Of a DNA stretch of 64,000 nucleotides, positions 8,983-18,525 are shown piece by piece. The position numbers and the translations under genes were made by a program. The notes beneath the pieces were generated by a model. It did not search any database and had not been told where the DNA came from. It saw only the letters and a program-made list of their open reading frames with translations. Position 1 is the stretch's first letter; each line of letters opens with the position of its first letter. Source of the DNA: JAHZKN01 sp965250205. GTDB taxonomy: Bacteria > Pseudomonadota > Alphaproteobacteria > Rhizobiales > Hyphomicrobiaceae. The DNA is taken from the NCBI GenBank assembly GCA_965250205.1, contig CBDFNK010000023.1:248001-312000 (forward strand). The letters run 5' to 3'.

Positions 8983-9495
8983 ATGACTATCAGACCCATT
9001 ATCACACTTCCCGATCCTGTGCTTCGCCTGGTCTCCGATCCAATTGAAACCGTCGATAAAGGCGTGTTGCAGTTGGCCGACGATATGCTGGAGACCATGT
9101 ATGATGCGCCAGGCGTTGGATTGGCTGCCATACAAATCGGCGTAGCAAAGCGTCTGGTTGTGTTGGACGTTGCTGATGAAGATGAGCAACAGGTACCGCT
9201 CACCTTGATCAACCCTGAAGTTGTAAAGGTTGGCGAAGAATTGCGCGGCCATGAAGAGGGCTGCCTGTCGATACCGGAGGTGCTGGTCGAGATCGAACGA
9301 CCCACACCGGTCACGGTGCGCTATGTTGATCGTGATGGCAACAACCAGGAACTTGAGGCCAATGGACTTCTGGGCACCGCGATCCAGCATGAGATTGACC
9401 ACCTCGATGGCAAGTTGATCATAGATTACATGTCACGTCTGAAACGCGATATGGTGATGCGGAAGTTCAAAAAGTTGATGCGCGGAGACGCTTGA
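8983..9495 (+). CDS. def: Peptide deformylase
   Basis: 170-aa metallohydrolase removing the N-formyl group from nascent proteins. All three motifs are present: GVGLAAIQIG (motif 1), EEGCLSIPE with the metal-ligand Cys (motif 2) and QHEIDHLDG with two His ligands and the catalytic Glu (motif 3). ATG 8983 is directly preceded by an in-frame GTG. It is followed 84 bp later by fmt, the usual def-fmt pair, so formylation and deformylation are co-encoded. Confidence 0.96.
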   Translation: MTIRPIITLPDPVLRLVSDPIETVDKGVLQLADDMLETMYDAPGVGLAAIQIGVAKRLVVLDVADEDEQQVPLTLINPEVVKVGEELRGHEEGCLSIPEVLVEIERPTPVTVRYVDRDGNNQELEANGLLGTAIQHEIDHLDGKLIIDYMSRLKRDMVMRKFKKLMRGDA

Positions 9496-9579
9496 CCATA
9501 GATGAGAACCTGAGCTTTTGTGCTTGGCTGTCATTCAAGGGCCCCCGTAAGAGGCACAAGATGTGGAGTAATGAAGCGC

Positions 9580-10518
9580 ATGGCTCTTAGAGTGATCTTT
9601 ATGGGAACGCCGGGATTTTCCGTGCCGACGTTGCGACAGATCGTTTCGTCAGGCCATGACGTCATTGCTGCTTATACCCAGCCGCCACGACCGGCAGGCC
9701 GCGGCATGGCTGAGCGCAAATCTCCGGTGCATCTTGCAGGCGATGGTTTGCAGCTTCGTGTCGAAACGCCGACTACGTTTAAAGGCAGCGCGGATCGCAA
9801 CAAATTTTGCACTTTGGATGCAGATATCGCTGTTGTTGTCGCTTATGGGTTATTGCTGCCACCAGCGGTCATTTCTGGAACCAGACTTGGGTGCTTTAAT
9901 CTGCATGCTTCAAAATTGCCGCGCTGGCGGGGGGCAGCCCCTATTCAAAGGGCTATCATGAATGGCGATGCTGTTACGGCTGCCACTGTAATGCGGATGG
10001 ACAATGGCTTGGACACAGGCCCCATATGTCTCGAACATCGCGTCATGATTGGTCCTGACATGACGGCTGGAGATTTGCATGATCATCTGGCCGCATCGGG
10101 CGCCGATTTAATGGTTGAAGCCCTGGCAGAATTAGAAAAGGGAACACTGCCTGAACGCCCGCAACCAGATACAGGTGTGACCTACGCACGTAAACTTGAG
10201 AAATCAGAAGGTCAGATTGATTTCTCTCAAACATCGGATGAGGTTCACAACCACATCAGAGGCGTGTCGCCATTTCCAGGTGCTTGGTTTATGGCACCAG
10301 ATGGTGCCGGCAAGCTGGATCGGATTAAAGTGCTTAAATCAGAGCGCGTGGCTGCATCGGGTGCAGCGGGTAGCGTTGTTGATGACGCCTTGACCGTTGC
10401 CTGTGGTGAAGGCGGCGTGCGCCTGCTGCAAGTCCAGCGCGCGGGTCGTCGTGTGGCCGACGCGGACGAATTTTTGCGCGGCTTCCCTCTTGAAAAGGGT
10501 ATTCATATCCCGCTTTAA
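9580..10518 (+). CDS. fmt: Methionyl-tRNA formyltransferase
   Basis: Transfers a formyl group from 10-formyl-THF to initiator Met-tRNA. 312 aa from ATG 9580 (MALRVIFMGTPGFSVP). The catalytic formyltransferase motif appears as NLHASKLPRWRGAAPIQRAI, and the C-terminal OB-like domain ends with GFPLEKGIHIPL. ATG 9571 is an equally possible start, adding three residues; the more upstream frame has no fitting ribosome site. Pairs with def. Confidence 0.95.
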   Translation: MALRVIFMGTPGFSVPTLRQIVSSGHDVIAAYTQPPRPAGRGMAERKSPVHLAGDGLQLRVETPTTFKGSADRNKFCTLDADIAVVVAYGLLLPPAVISGTRLGCFNLHASKLPRWRGAAPIQRAIMNGDAVTAATVMRMDNGLDTGPICLEHRVMIGPDMTAGDLHDHLAASGADLMVEALAELEKGTLPERPQPDTGVTYARKLEKSEGQIDFSQTSDEVHNHIRGVSPFPGAWFMAPDGAGKLDRIKVLKSERVAASGAAGSVVDDALTVACGEGGVRLLQVQRAGRRVADADEFLRGFPLEKGIHIPL

Positions 10519-10647
10519 ACCCCAAAAACAGGGCTTCCTGCGTCCGTTAATCATGGTTTATGATCCGTTAACAGGTTTGCGCTGCAACGCGTTACACTTA
10601 AGCTCTATTGATCGATTTTTGAGCCTCCCTGCAGGAGTTTTTGTGTG

Positions 10648-11118
10648 ATGCGTACCCTTCTTCGAGCCGCTTTGGTTGTTGTTGGAGTCACGGCGGCGGC
10701 CCCGGCTTTCGCCCAATGGCATGACAAAGCCTACACAACACGGATTGAAACGCGCCCCTACTACGGTGCCACCGTTACCATCGAGAGCGGTGTGCGTGTG
10801 TTCCGTGGATTGCCGCCCACCCGACACATGATTATCAATCCGAATGGCCAGACGCCATTGCAACTTGGTATCCAAGACACCCGCATCTTTGAGAAGAGCG
10901 AAAGCCACAACCACTTCTATGATCACAACTCCGGCGCGGCCCCTGTGCATGGCGGACGCGTGATTGGAGGTCCTGGTTTTGGCCGTGGCAAATTTGCCCG
11001 TCGCGGCGGCAGAAAATTCAAGCGGTCTGGTTATTCCGGACCACGTCATCGCGCTCGCCCTCAGCGACGCCACAATCTGCGGCCACGTATGATGAGGGGT
11101 GGCGGCGGTCACGACTAG
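10648..11118 (+). CDS. Small secreted basic protein of unknown function
   Basis: 156 aa with a clear Sec signal peptide (MRTLLRAALVVVGVTAAAPAFA, cleavage after AFA). The mature part has a short beta-rich segment (TTRIETRPYYGATVTIESG) and a strongly basic, Gly/Arg/His-rich tail ending RMMRGGGGHD. I recognise no family. The tail composition suggests binding to a polyanion, but this is only inference. Its TAG stop codon is the CTAG that begins a short palindromic repeat at 11115. Confidence 0.65.
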   Translation: MRTLLRAALVVVGVTAAAPAFAQWHDKAYTTRIETRPYYGATVTIESGVRVFRGLPPTRHMIINPNGQTPLQLGIQDTRIFEKSESHNHFYDHNSGAAPVHGGRVIGGPGFGRGKFARRGGRKFKRSGYSGPRHRARPQRRHNLRPRMMRGGGGHD

Positions 11119-11164
11119 ATCAAACGGCCTAAAATCGATTGCAACTTTTCGCAGGTTGATCTAG
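11115..11164. repeat. Short palindromic repeat with CTAGATCAA termini
   Basis: Perfect 9-bp terminal inverted repeat CTAGATCAA / TTGATCTAG enclosing 32 bp. The left terminus supplies the stop codon of the secreted-protein gene. The interior shares CTAAAATCGATT with the repeat at 20595 and the right arm GCAGGTTGATCTAG with the repeat at 12972. Confidence 0.8.
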
Positions 11165-11295
11165 TCCCACCGTAGGTTGCCGAACATGGGTTTGTGCTGG
11201 GCTTTCGCGCTGGCGCAAACTCCTCTAGGACTAGTCACGCTGTTCGCCATTGAGGTGGGCAGCGTATTTTTTTGATTGAGGATTTAACATCGGCA

Positions 11296-12069
11296 ATGCC
11301 GCGTTTTCGCATCACCATTGAATATGATGGCACGCCTTTTGTGGGTTGGCAGGAGCAATCAAACGGGCTCACCGTCCAGGCGGAAATCGGCGAGGCGATA
11401 TTCAAGTTTTCAGGCGAGCGTGTGCTGGTCAAAGGTGCTGGACGCACCGATTCAGGTGTGCACGCCTTAGGCCAGGTGGCGCATTTTGACCTGTCGAAAA
11501 ACTGGCACACGTTTCGCATTCAAGAGGCGATGAATTATCACCTCAAGCCGCATCCCATCGCAGTCTTGAATTGTGAGAATGTTGCCGACGACTTCGATGC
11601 CCGGTTCAGCGCTATTTCGCGGCGTTATCTTTATCGCATTTTGAACAGGCGCGCGCGCCCGGCCTTGGAGGCTGAGCGTGTCTGGTGGGTGCCACAGCCC
11701 CTCGAGGTCGACAATATGGATGCAGCCGCACAAACAATCCTGGGCCACCATGACTTTACAACCTTTCGGGCTTCGCTCTGTCAGGCCAAATCACCTGTTA
11801 AGACGCTTGATCAGTTGCGTGTTTCGCGCGTTGGTCAGGAAGTACACGTTGAAGCTAAGGCGCGTTCGTTTCTGCACAACCAGGTGCGCTCTATGGTGGG
11901 TAGCTTGAAGCTTGTTGGCGAAGGCAAATGGCCGGTACGAGAAATGAAAGCCGCGTTAGGCTCGTGTGATCGCGCGCGCTGTGGCCCGGTTGCCCCAGCC
12001 ACCGGGCTCTATCTCAGTCAGGTGGACTACCAAAACGGTGCCTCACTGCAGCCTGATGATGAGGCGTGA
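11296..12069 (+). CDS. truA: tRNA pseudouridine(38-40) synthase TruA
   Basis: 257-aa pseudouridine synthase modifying positions 38-40 of the tRNA anticodon stem. The catalytic Asp is in GAGRTDSGVHALGQVAHF near residue 55; FRASLCQAKSPVKTL and FLHNQVRSMVGSL follow as in TruA. ATG 11296 (MPRFRITIEYDGTPF) gives the canonical N-terminus; an upstream TTG at 11272 is unlikely. Fmt-to-truA synteny is common in alphaproteobacteria; here the secreted-protein gene and a repeat are inserted between. Confidence 0.95.
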   Translation: MPRFRITIEYDGTPFVGWQEQSNGLTVQAEIGEAIFKFSGERVLVKGAGRTDSGVHALGQVAHFDLSKNWHTFRIQEAMNYHLKPHPIAVLNCENVADDFDARFSAISRRYLYRILNRRARPALEAERVWWVPQPLEVDNMDAAAQTILGHHDFTTFRASLCQAKSPVKTLDQLRVSRVGQEVHVEAKARSFLHNQVRSMVGSLKLVGEGKWPVREMKAALGSCDRARCGPVAPATGLYLSQVDYQNGASLQPDDEA

Positions 12070-12269
12070 GCTGTGGCCTTACCAGGCTTCATGAATCGGC
12101 ACACCGCGCGCGCATAGAGGTTGTGGGGTGCCAATCCGCGTCGGGCAACCGCCATTAAACCTGCAGGATGATCGCGCAGCCGCGGCAAGATATCTGTTGC
12201 CGCCGCCAGATGCTGCGGGCGCCGATATCCGGCTCTGGGGCATCTTCTGTCCGCCACGATGTTAAAAAA

Positions 12270-12848
12270 CTAATCAATCATTGTTAGGAATTCCTGCCGC
12301 GTGATGGCGTTGTCGCGAAACACACCAAGCATACGACTGGTGACAAGATCTGTTCCAGGCTTATGGACGCCGCGCGTGGTCATGCAGTGATGTTCGGCTT
12401 TGATGACCACGCCGACACCCTGGGGTGCCAACACGTCGTCAATGGCGTTGGCGATCTGTGCTGTCATCTTTTCTTGGATTTGCATGCGTTTGGCATAGGC
12501 CTCGACGAGGCGCGCAAGTTTCGAAATGCCAACAACGCGGTCCTTTGGCAAATAGGCGACCCAGGCGCGGCCGACAATCGGTGCCATATGATGTTCGCAA
12601 TGGCTTTCAAGTCGGATGCCGCGTAACACAATCATTTCATCATAACCCTCAATCTCTTTGAAGGTCTTTTGGAGAATGTCTTCCGGGTCTTGGGCGTAGC
12701 CTTTGAAGTATTCTTCATAGGCGCGCACGACACGCGCTGGCGTGTCGAGGAGGCCGTCGCGACTGGGGTCTTCGCCAGCCCATTCAATGAGTGTCTTGAC
12801 TGCTTTTTCGGCGTCTTTGCGGTCTGGCTTTTTGTTGTTTTTTGTCAT
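12270..12848 (-). CDS. folE: GTP cyclohydrolase I
   Basis: 192-aa type-IA enzyme converting GTP to 7,8-dihydroneopterin triphosphate, the first step of folate synthesis. Zinc ligands are visible in LESHCEHHMAPIVG (Cys and His) and in AEHHCMTTRGV (second Cys), the mark of the zinc-dependent FolE1 rather than FolE2. GISKLARLVEAYAKRMQIQE is the substrate-binding helix region. Start ATG 12848. Monocistronic and convergent with truA. Confidence 0.96.
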   Translation of the reverse strand: MTKNNKKPDRKDAEKAVKTLIEWAGEDPSRDGLLDTPARVVRAYEEYFKGYAQDPEDILQKTFKEIEGYDEMIVLRGIRLESHCEHHMAPIVGRAWVAYLPKDRVVGISKLARLVEAYAKRMQIQEKMTAQIANAIDDVLAPQGVGVVIKAEHHCMTTRGVHKPGTDLVTSRMLGVFRDNAITRQEFLTMID

Positions 12849-12971
12849 CTGCTTTTTTTATTGTTTATGGGTGTGTCGAGGGCGAGGATTAATGTGTTTG
12901 AGCATTGGCCGGAACGAGCGGTCTATGATCTTCCTACATAATCAGATGTTTATAATGAAAAGTCCATGGCT

Positions 12972-13040
12972 TGTATCTCATAACTGGCGATCAACTTATC
13001 TGCTCAAAGTCGCGTTCCAACGTTGCGCAGGTTGATCTAG
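12972..13040 (-). repeat. Partial copy of the CTAG-ended host repeat
   Basis: Read on the minus strand it begins CTAGATCAACCTGCG, continues CGACTTTGAGCAGATAAG and TTGATCGCCA, and ends near ATGAGATAC. This is the left half of the unit seen complete at 60175-60294 and in tandem at 56755-57214. The CTAG end provides the stop codon of the ABC permease gene. Confidence 0.8.
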
Positions 13041-13798
13041 TTGCGGATTCTGTATCCGGTTTTGAAGATCCACCAAATGATTGCCAGGCAAACACACATG
13101 AACGCGACCGTCATTCCGAGGGAAAGCGTGACACTGACATCCGAAATTTCATAGAAGCTCCAGCGAAATCCACTGATAAGATAGACGACTGGGTTGAGCA
13201 AAGTCACTTTTTGCCAGAACTCTGGCAGCATGGAGATGGAATAGAATGTGCCGCCCAGGAAGGTTAGTGGCGTGATGATGAGCAATGGCACAAGCTGAAG
13301 TTTCTCAAAACCATCTGCCCAGATGCCGATGATAAAGCCAAACAGACTGAAGGTGATGGCGGTCAGAACGAGGAACGTGAGCATCCAAAACGGATGCGCT
13401 ATTTGTAGGTCCACAAATATCGCTGCTGTGGCAAGGATGATGAGGCCGAGAAGTATTGATTTGCTCGCTGCCGCGCCGACGTAACCGAGCAAAACTTCAA
13501 CGAATGAAACCGGTGCCGACAACACTTCGAAGATGGTGCCGGAAAAGCGCGGGAAATAGATGCCGAATGCTGCATTTGAAATGCTTTGCGTCAGCAACGA
13601 CAGCATGATCAGGCCAGGAACGATAAACGCACCGTAGCTTATGCCGTCGATCTCCTGGATGCGGCTGCCGATCGCGGCACCAAAGACGATGAAGTAAAGC
13701 GATGTCGACATTACTGGTGAAAAAATAGATTGCATGACCGTGCGCCAGGCGCGGGCCATTTCAAATCCGTAGATGGCTTTTACAGCGGGCCAGTTCAT
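13037..13798 (-). CDS. ABC-2 type transporter permease
   Basis: 253-aa membrane protein with six hydrophobic segments and the ABC-2 family motif region LTFLGGTFYSISMLPEFWQ near residue 175 followed by NPVVYLISGFRW. The family exports lipids, polysaccharides or drugs. It overlaps the ATPase gene by ATGA, so the pair forms one exporter. Its TAG stop lies in the CTAG terminus of a repeat, so the original C-terminus may have been altered, though the end (TGYRIRN) is the usual place for this family. Substrate unknown. Confidence 0.88.
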   Translation of the reverse strand: MNWPAVKAIYGFEMARAWRTVMQSIFSPVMSTSLYFIVFGAAIGSRIQEIDGISYGAFIVPGLIMLSLLTQSISNAAFGIYFPRFSGTIFEVLSAPVSFVEVLLGYVGAAASKSILLGLIILATAAIFVDLQIAHPFWMLTFLVLTAITFSLFGFIIGIWADGFEKLQLVPLLIITPLTFLGGTFYSISMLPEFWQKVTLLNPVVYLISGFRWSFYEISDVSVTLSLGMTVAFMCVCLAIIWWIFKTGYRIRN

Positions 13799-14721
13799 GA
13801 TTGGTCTTTCACCAGATCAACAAAGATATCTTCAAGTGAGCTTTGACTGGTCTCGATGTCTCGAAACGCAATGCTTTCTTCAGAGAGCGCGACCAGCAGG
13901 GCATTGATCCCGGTGTGCTCTTTGGCGCGGCCGTAGTTGTAACAAAGCGCAGTGCCGCCGTCATTGAGGGTTAAATCAAATTGCGCAAGACTTTCCGGCA
14001 CGGCGTTCAATGGAGCGCGTAGATCAAGGCGCAATTGTTTGCGCCCGAGCTTGTTCATCAAAGTATTTTTTTCTTCGACGAGTATGATTTCGCCGGTGCG
14101 GATAACCCCAATGCGGTCTGCCATTTCTTCGGCTTCGTCAATGTAGTGGGTTGTCAAAATGATGGTGACGCCAGATTTTTGTAGCCCCCGCACCGTGTCC
14201 CACATTGCTTTGCGCAGTTCGACGTCAACACCAGCTGTCGGCTCATCTAGAAACAACACCTTTGGTTTGTGTGATAAGGCTTTGGCAATCAACACCCGGC
14301 GCTTCATGCCGCCAGACAATGTCATTAGCTGACTGTCTTTCTTGTCCCAAAGCGACAAATCTTTGAGAATTTGTTCGATCAACACCGGATTTGGCTTCTT
14401 GCCAAATAGGCCGCGACTGAACGAAACCGTATCCCAGACCGTTTCGAATGCATCCGTAGTCAGCTCTTGTGGTACCAAGCCGATCATGGATCGCGCAGCC
14501 CGAAACGCCTCGCGCGTGTCGTGCCCATCAACACTGACCCGTCCTGATGTTGCATTGACAATGCCGCAGATGATGCTGATCAACGTTGTCTTGCCAGCAC
14601 CGTTTGGCCCAAGCAGTCCAAAGATCTCGCCGCGATGAATGTCAAGATTGACCGCCTTGAGGGCCTGATGACCGGAGGCGTAGGTCTTGTTGACATTGCG
14701 AACCGAAACGATGCTGTCCAT
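13795..14721 (-). CDS. ABC transporter ATP-binding protein (ABC-2 exporter)
   Basis: 308 aa from ATG 14721 (MDSIVSVRNVNKTYASG). Walker A GLLGPNGAGKTTLISI near residue 38, signature TLSGGMKRRVLIAKAL near 136, Walker B KVLFLDEPTAGVDVEL and the His switch TTHYIDEAEEMADR. This is the CcmA/DrrA/NodI type. The C-terminal 80 residues form the extension common in drug and polysaccharide exporters. Coupled to the permease by overlapping stop/start. A further 12-codon upstream extension is possible but has no family support. Confidence 0.92.
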   Translation of the reverse strand: MDSIVSVRNVNKTYASGHQALKAVNLDIHRGEIFGLLGPNGAGKTTLISIICGIVNATSGRVSVDGHDTREAFRAARSMIGLVPQELTTDAFETVWDTVSFSRGLFGKKPNPVLIEQILKDLSLWDKKDSQLMTLSGGMKRRVLIAKALSHKPKVLFLDEPTAGVDVELRKAMWDTVRGLQKSGVTIILTTHYIDEAEEMADRIGVIRTGEIILVEEKNTLMNKLGRKQLRLDLRAPLNAVPESLAQFDLTLNDGGTALCYNYGRAKEHTGINALLVALSEESIAFRDIETSQSSLEDIFVDLVKDQS

Positions 14722-14884
14722 GATGGCTTTCGTTGAGCAAGTTGATGGACCTGGCATGATGCATCGCGTGTCAGGCGCGCGCGTTGGTTGGTCCGCAGTC
14801 TTATAGCTTTCAAGGTGGGTCTGAGACCAGCATCATATTTTATTTTTTTGGCCTGAGACGTGAACCAACGCCTCGTGATCCAGT

Positions 14885-15520
14885 TCAGGAAGATTTTAAG
14901 GGTTTGGCTGGATTGCCAACCACTGTCAGGCCCGCAGGGACATCCTTGGTCACAACGCCACCCATGCCGATGGTGGCACCAGCGCCAATTGAAATGCCTT
15001 GTTTGAGGAGGGCGCCGGTGCCGATATACGCGCCATTACCAATGGTCACGTTGCCATTGCAACTGACGCGCGGCGCAAACGTGACATAGTCTCCGATTAC
15101 ACAATCATGGGCAACATAGGAATAGATATTGGCATGGAAGTGAGCGCCGATTTCAATGTCTGCGGTTAGCGTGACATGATCACATATGATGCTGCCCTCA
15201 CCTAGTTTGACTGACGCATATCGGATTGATTGTTCAGATAAAATCGAAAAGAATTCAGCATTATCACTGGCAATTTTCCGCGCTATTTCCTTGCGCACTG
15301 TGCTGTCAGCGATCGCAATACAAAATTCAAAGCCAGCGCTGAGCGCATCACGATAGCTGATGACACGTCTGTTACTTATTTCGTGACCCAGAACCTCAGA
15401 ATTATCATCGACGAATACAATCTCAGGTTCTGCTGCATCGTATTTTTGTGATCGTTCCAAAATGCCGAGGGTCTCACGGGCAAATCCACCGGTGCCGTAG
15501 ATTGCATATTTGCCGGTCAT
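14885..15520 (-). CDS. NeuD/PglD-like sugar O-/N-acetyltransferase
   Basis: 211 aa. The N-terminal Rossmann-like PglD_N domain begins KYAIYGTGGFARETLGIL; the rest is a left-handed beta helix of hexapeptide repeats. The catalytic His is expected in the conserved YVAHDCVIGDYV near residue 137. The C-terminus VVTKDVPAGLTVVGNPAK is the usual acetyl-CoA binding end. Such enzymes acetylate sialic-acid-like or bacillosamine-type sugars for surface glycans. It stands alone here with no sugar-synthesis genes nearby, so the substrate is open. Confidence 0.85.
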   Translation of the reverse strand: MTGKYAIYGTGGFARETLGILERSQKYDAAEPEIVFVDDNSEVLGHEISNRRVISYRDALSAGFEFCIAIADSTVRKEIARKIASDNAEFFSILSEQSIRYASVKLGEGSIICDHVTLTADIEIGAHFHANIYSYVAHDCVIGDYVTFAPRVSCNGNVTIGNGAYIGTGALLKQGISIGAGATIGMGGVVTKDVPAGLTVVGNPAKPLKSS

Positions 15521-15567
15521 TACGTGGCCTCAGATCTCGCCTTAGGTAGGGTCCAGGTTCAACTGGA

Positions 15568-15741
15568 TTAGTCGTGTTTCGGCGGGAATACCACGTTCTT
15601 CCGCGGTGTGGCTAGCTGAGAAGCAGGTAAAGATGGCTCATCTGTTGCTTCACTTTCTTCAACGCCTGCTGCATCATCGCCGTCACAGTTGACGCCGGAA
15701 GCATCACCGTCTGTGATGCTCGTACCTGACTGAGTGCTCAA
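15568..15741 (-). other. Possible small acidic ORF or gene remnant
   Basis: 57-codon frame from TTG 15741 ending 47 bp before the acetyltransferase start. It encodes an acidic, Asp/Glu/Ser-rich peptide (DGDASGVNCDGDDAAGVEES) with end FPPKHD. The same frame is open back to 15843 without a good start, and an adjacent frame 15743-15931 begins MNCGRHQKITRHL, so a frameshifted remnant is also possible. No family recognised. Confidence 0.25.
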
Positions 15742-15980
15742 CCTATTTGGCGTTATCGCGTTTTCCGCTAGGGATTGTTTGCGCCGCCTGTCGCCATTGT
15801 GCAGCTCTACTGGTCCAACCAGGTGTCTTCCTGGTAGCTGAGGTTAGGCAGACAAACTGGCGGTGAACAGGGTTCGCCATATTGCCAATTCGCAGATGAC
15901 GTGTGATTTTCTGATGACGGCCACAGTTCACACTCTATACTGCACAACAACCAATCGAAGGGACTGAGAGTATCACTGTT

Positions 15981-17291
15981 ATGCAGCTCAAGAACATTTG
16001 TTATTCTGAACCCCGGTCCGAGACGGCAGCGCCACTGGCTGAGCGACTTATTGAAAGCCGACAGCTGTCGCTGTCGCTTGCTTCAAAACTCACGGACGAA
16101 GACATGGTCGTCCAGGCGATGGACGATGCAAGCCCTGCAAAGTGGCATCTTGCGCACACGACGTGGTTCTATGAATCATTTATCCTGCAACCCTTTGTCA
16201 AAGGATATAAAGAATTTTCAGGTGATTTTTCCTACTGCTTTAACTCATATTATGAGGCAAAGGGTGACCGACATCCGCGTCGCCATAGGGGGTTGTTGAC
16301 ACGACCGTCGACGAAGGAGGTTCTGTCCTATCGCGCGCATGTCAATGTCCACCTTGAAAAGTTAGTCGAAGACCTATCCCACAATCCATCCGATCTTGCG
16401 TCGGTGCCTCAGCTGCTGGATGTGGGGATCAACCATGAGCAGCAACATCAAGAATTGATGCTGACCGATATTTTGGCGCTGTTTGCGCGCCAACCGTTGC
16501 GACCATCCTATTGTACTGACAAAATGCCAAAGAGCTCGAATGTCGCGCAACATCCCCTCAGTTGGGTGCCGTTTCGAGGTGGCGTAACTGAGATTGGATA
16601 TGCCGGTCCTGCCTTTTCTTACGACAATGAAGGGCCACGCCACCACGTCTTGTTGCACCCGTTTAAGCTTGCCAATCGCTGTGTCACCAATGCGGAATGG
16701 ATCGCTTTCATCGACGATGGCGGCTACTCTGACCCTCTGGTCTGGCTTGCGGAGGGTTGGGATTGTGTGCAGCGCAATCAATGGCAGGCACCTGAATACT
16801 GGGAAAAGAAGGATGATGTCTGGTGCCAGATGACCTTGGCCGGATTGCACCGGGTCGAAGGTGCCCAGCCTGTGTGTCATGTCAGCTATTACGAAGCTGA
16901 TGCTTTTGCGCGTTGGGCGGGAAAGCGATTGCCCACTGAGTTTGAGTGGGAATTTGCCTGTACTGAAACCGGTGATGACGCTACCGCCAACACCTTGGGG
17001 CAAGGCAGATTGAGCCCAGCACCTGCCACGACAACGGATGTGGATGTTGCTAGTCAGATGATCGGTGATGTTTGGGAGTGGACGTCCAGCGCTTATCAGG
17101 CCTATCCAGGCTACCAGGCAGCTGAAGGTGCACTCGGTGAATACAACGGCAAATTTATGTGCTCTCAATACGTCTTGCGCGGCGGCTCATGCGTGACGCC
17201 TGATGGTCACATTCGCCCGACCTACCGCAACTTTTTCTATCCCTACCAACGCTGGCAATTTATGGGACTGCGTTTGGCGGACAATGCGTAG
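15981..17291 (+). CDS. egtB: Ergothioneine biosynthesis protein EgtB (sulfoxide synthase)
   Basis: 436-aa non-haem iron enzyme joining gamma-Glu-Cys or Cys to hercynine with O2. The N-terminal DinB-like domain carries the iron His residues in KWHLAHTTWFYESF (near 55) and NHEQQHQELMLTD (near 150). The C-terminal FGE-sulfatase/C-type-lectin domain includes NAEWIAFIDDGGY, HVSYYEADAFARWAGKRLP and GDVWEWTSSAY. Start ATG 15981. It is followed after 9 bp by egtD, the usual two-gene ergothioneine operon. The pathway would be interrupted if the egtD frameshift is real. Confidence 0.94.
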   Translation: MQLKNICYSEPRSETAAPLAERLIESRQLSLSLASKLTDEDMVVQAMDDASPAKWHLAHTTWFYESFILQPFVKGYKEFSGDFSYCFNSYYEAKGDRHPRRHRGLLTRPSTKEVLSYRAHVNVHLEKLVEDLSHNPSDLASVPQLLDVGINHEQQHQELMLTDILALFARQPLRPSYCTDKMPKSSNVAQHPLSWVPFRGGVTEIGYAGPAFSYDNEGPRHHVLLHPFKLANRCVTNAEWIAFIDDGGYSDPLVWLAEGWDCVQRNQWQAPEYWEKKDDVWCQMTLAGLHRVEGAQPVCHVSYYEADAFARWAGKRLPTEFEWEFACTETGDDATANTLGQGRLSPAPATTTDVDVASQMIGDVWEWTSSAYQAYPGYQAAEGALGEYNGKFMCSQYVLRGGSCVTPDGHIRPTYRNFFYPYQRWQFMGLRLADNA

Positions 17292-17300
17292 GGACGTGAT

Positions 17301-18273
17301 TTGAGCACTTCAGAGCAAAGACGCAATAGCGTGCACGAAGCAGTCTTAGTGGCGGAGAACTTTCCCGCCGACTTGCTACGGGGTTTGTCTGCACCCGACA
17401 AACATATCGCGAGCCGATTTTTCTACGACGCGCGCGGGAGCGCATTGTTTGAACAGATTACCGAGCTTGCCGAGTACTATCCAACACGGTGTGGAAACGG
17501 AGATCTTGAACACGCATGGGGCCAATATCGGGGCTGCACTCCGTGATGTCACCGCGATTGTGGAATTCGGTTCAGGCTCAAGCACGAAGACTGAAATTTT
17601 GTTGCGACATATGAAGGACCTTCGTTCCTATGTTGCAATTGACGTGTCCCCATCCGCGCTACGCGATGCCAAGCGCAGGCTGGCAAAGAATTTCCCCGCT
17701 CTTCATCTTGAAGCCCTTGTTGCCGATTTTTCTCATGTCGTGCAATTGCCAGCCCACATCCAAAAATTTGACAAGGCTGGCTATTTTCCTGGATCTACCA
17801 TCGGAAATTTTCATCCCGGTGATGCCGTTGAACTGTTAGGAACATTTGCTCAGACACTTGGAAATGCTCGTCGTCTCGTCATCGGGGTCGATCTCTACAA
17901 GGCGCCTGATGTACTCAATCGCGCCTACAACGACGCGCGTGGTGTAACAGCCGAATTTAATCTGAATCTTTTGCGCCGGGCGAACATGGAGGCTGATGCT
18001 GACTTTGATCTAACGGCGTTTAAGCACCAGGCAGCCTACGATCCCAAGACCGGCGGCGTTGATATGTATTTGGTTAGCACAAAGAGGCAAACTGTGACCG
18101 TTGATGGCCAACCCATACATTTTAGGGAAGGCGAGAAGATCCACACAGAACACTCACACAAATACAAACGGGAAGAATTTGCTTCAGTTGCAAAACAAAG
18201 CGGCTGGCGCGTTGCGCGTCACTGGACCGATCCGGATGAGATGTTTGCTGTCTTTGATCTCGTTGCAGCTTAG
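17301..18273 (+). pseudogene. egtD: L-histidine N(alpha)-methyltransferase EgtD, single-base frameshift
   Basis: SAM-dependent enzyme trimethylating histidine to hercynine. The first part, from TTG 17301 (AGGGA 6 nt upstream), runs LSTSEQRRNS to FYDARGSALFEQITEL and AEYYPTR. The remainder, from VETEILNTHG on, lies in another frame and contains IVEFGSGSSTKT (SAM site), YFPGSTIGNFHP and EGEKIHTEHSHKY. The frames join exactly if one extra T at about 17490 is removed, giving PTR-VETEIL. The downstream part is otherwise perfect for over 250 codons, so this is either a very recent mutation or a sequencing error. Second gene of the egtBD operon. Confidence 0.9.
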
Positions 18274-18450
18274 TCAGCGCACCTGCCACCCGTGACGCAA
18301 CTGCGTCGCCGGGGCTTTCCTAGTCGCTCGATTGTTCCGAAAACCGGGTTCCCACTTTTCGGATCTTGCGACGCGCCCGCCCCGTCGGAGCGCCTTTGGC
18401 GCGTGAGACAAATAAAATATCACACGAAGTAAAATATCACACGAAGTGTG

Positions 18451-18525
18451 TGGTGCTGCCGGAGAGATTCGAACTCTCGGCCTCTCCCTTACCAAGGGAG
18501 TGCTCTACCCCTGAGCTACGGCAGC
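18451..18525 (-). tRNA. tRNA-Thr (GGT anticodon)
   Basis: 75-nt cloverleaf with encoded CCA on the minus strand: acceptor GCTGCCG/CGGCAGC, D-arm GCTC...GAGC, anticodon stem CTCCC/GGGAG around loop TTGGTAA, T-loop TTCGAAT. The anticodon GGT reads ACC/ACT threonine codons. A short direct repeat (AAAATATCACACGAAGT, twice) lies just beyond its 3' end at about 18410-18445. Confidence 0.96.

Noticed and set aside
12070..12257. Minus-strand frames between truA and folE
   Set aside because: Two overlapping frames are equally open (GTG 12257 and an internal ATG), neither with recognisable features.
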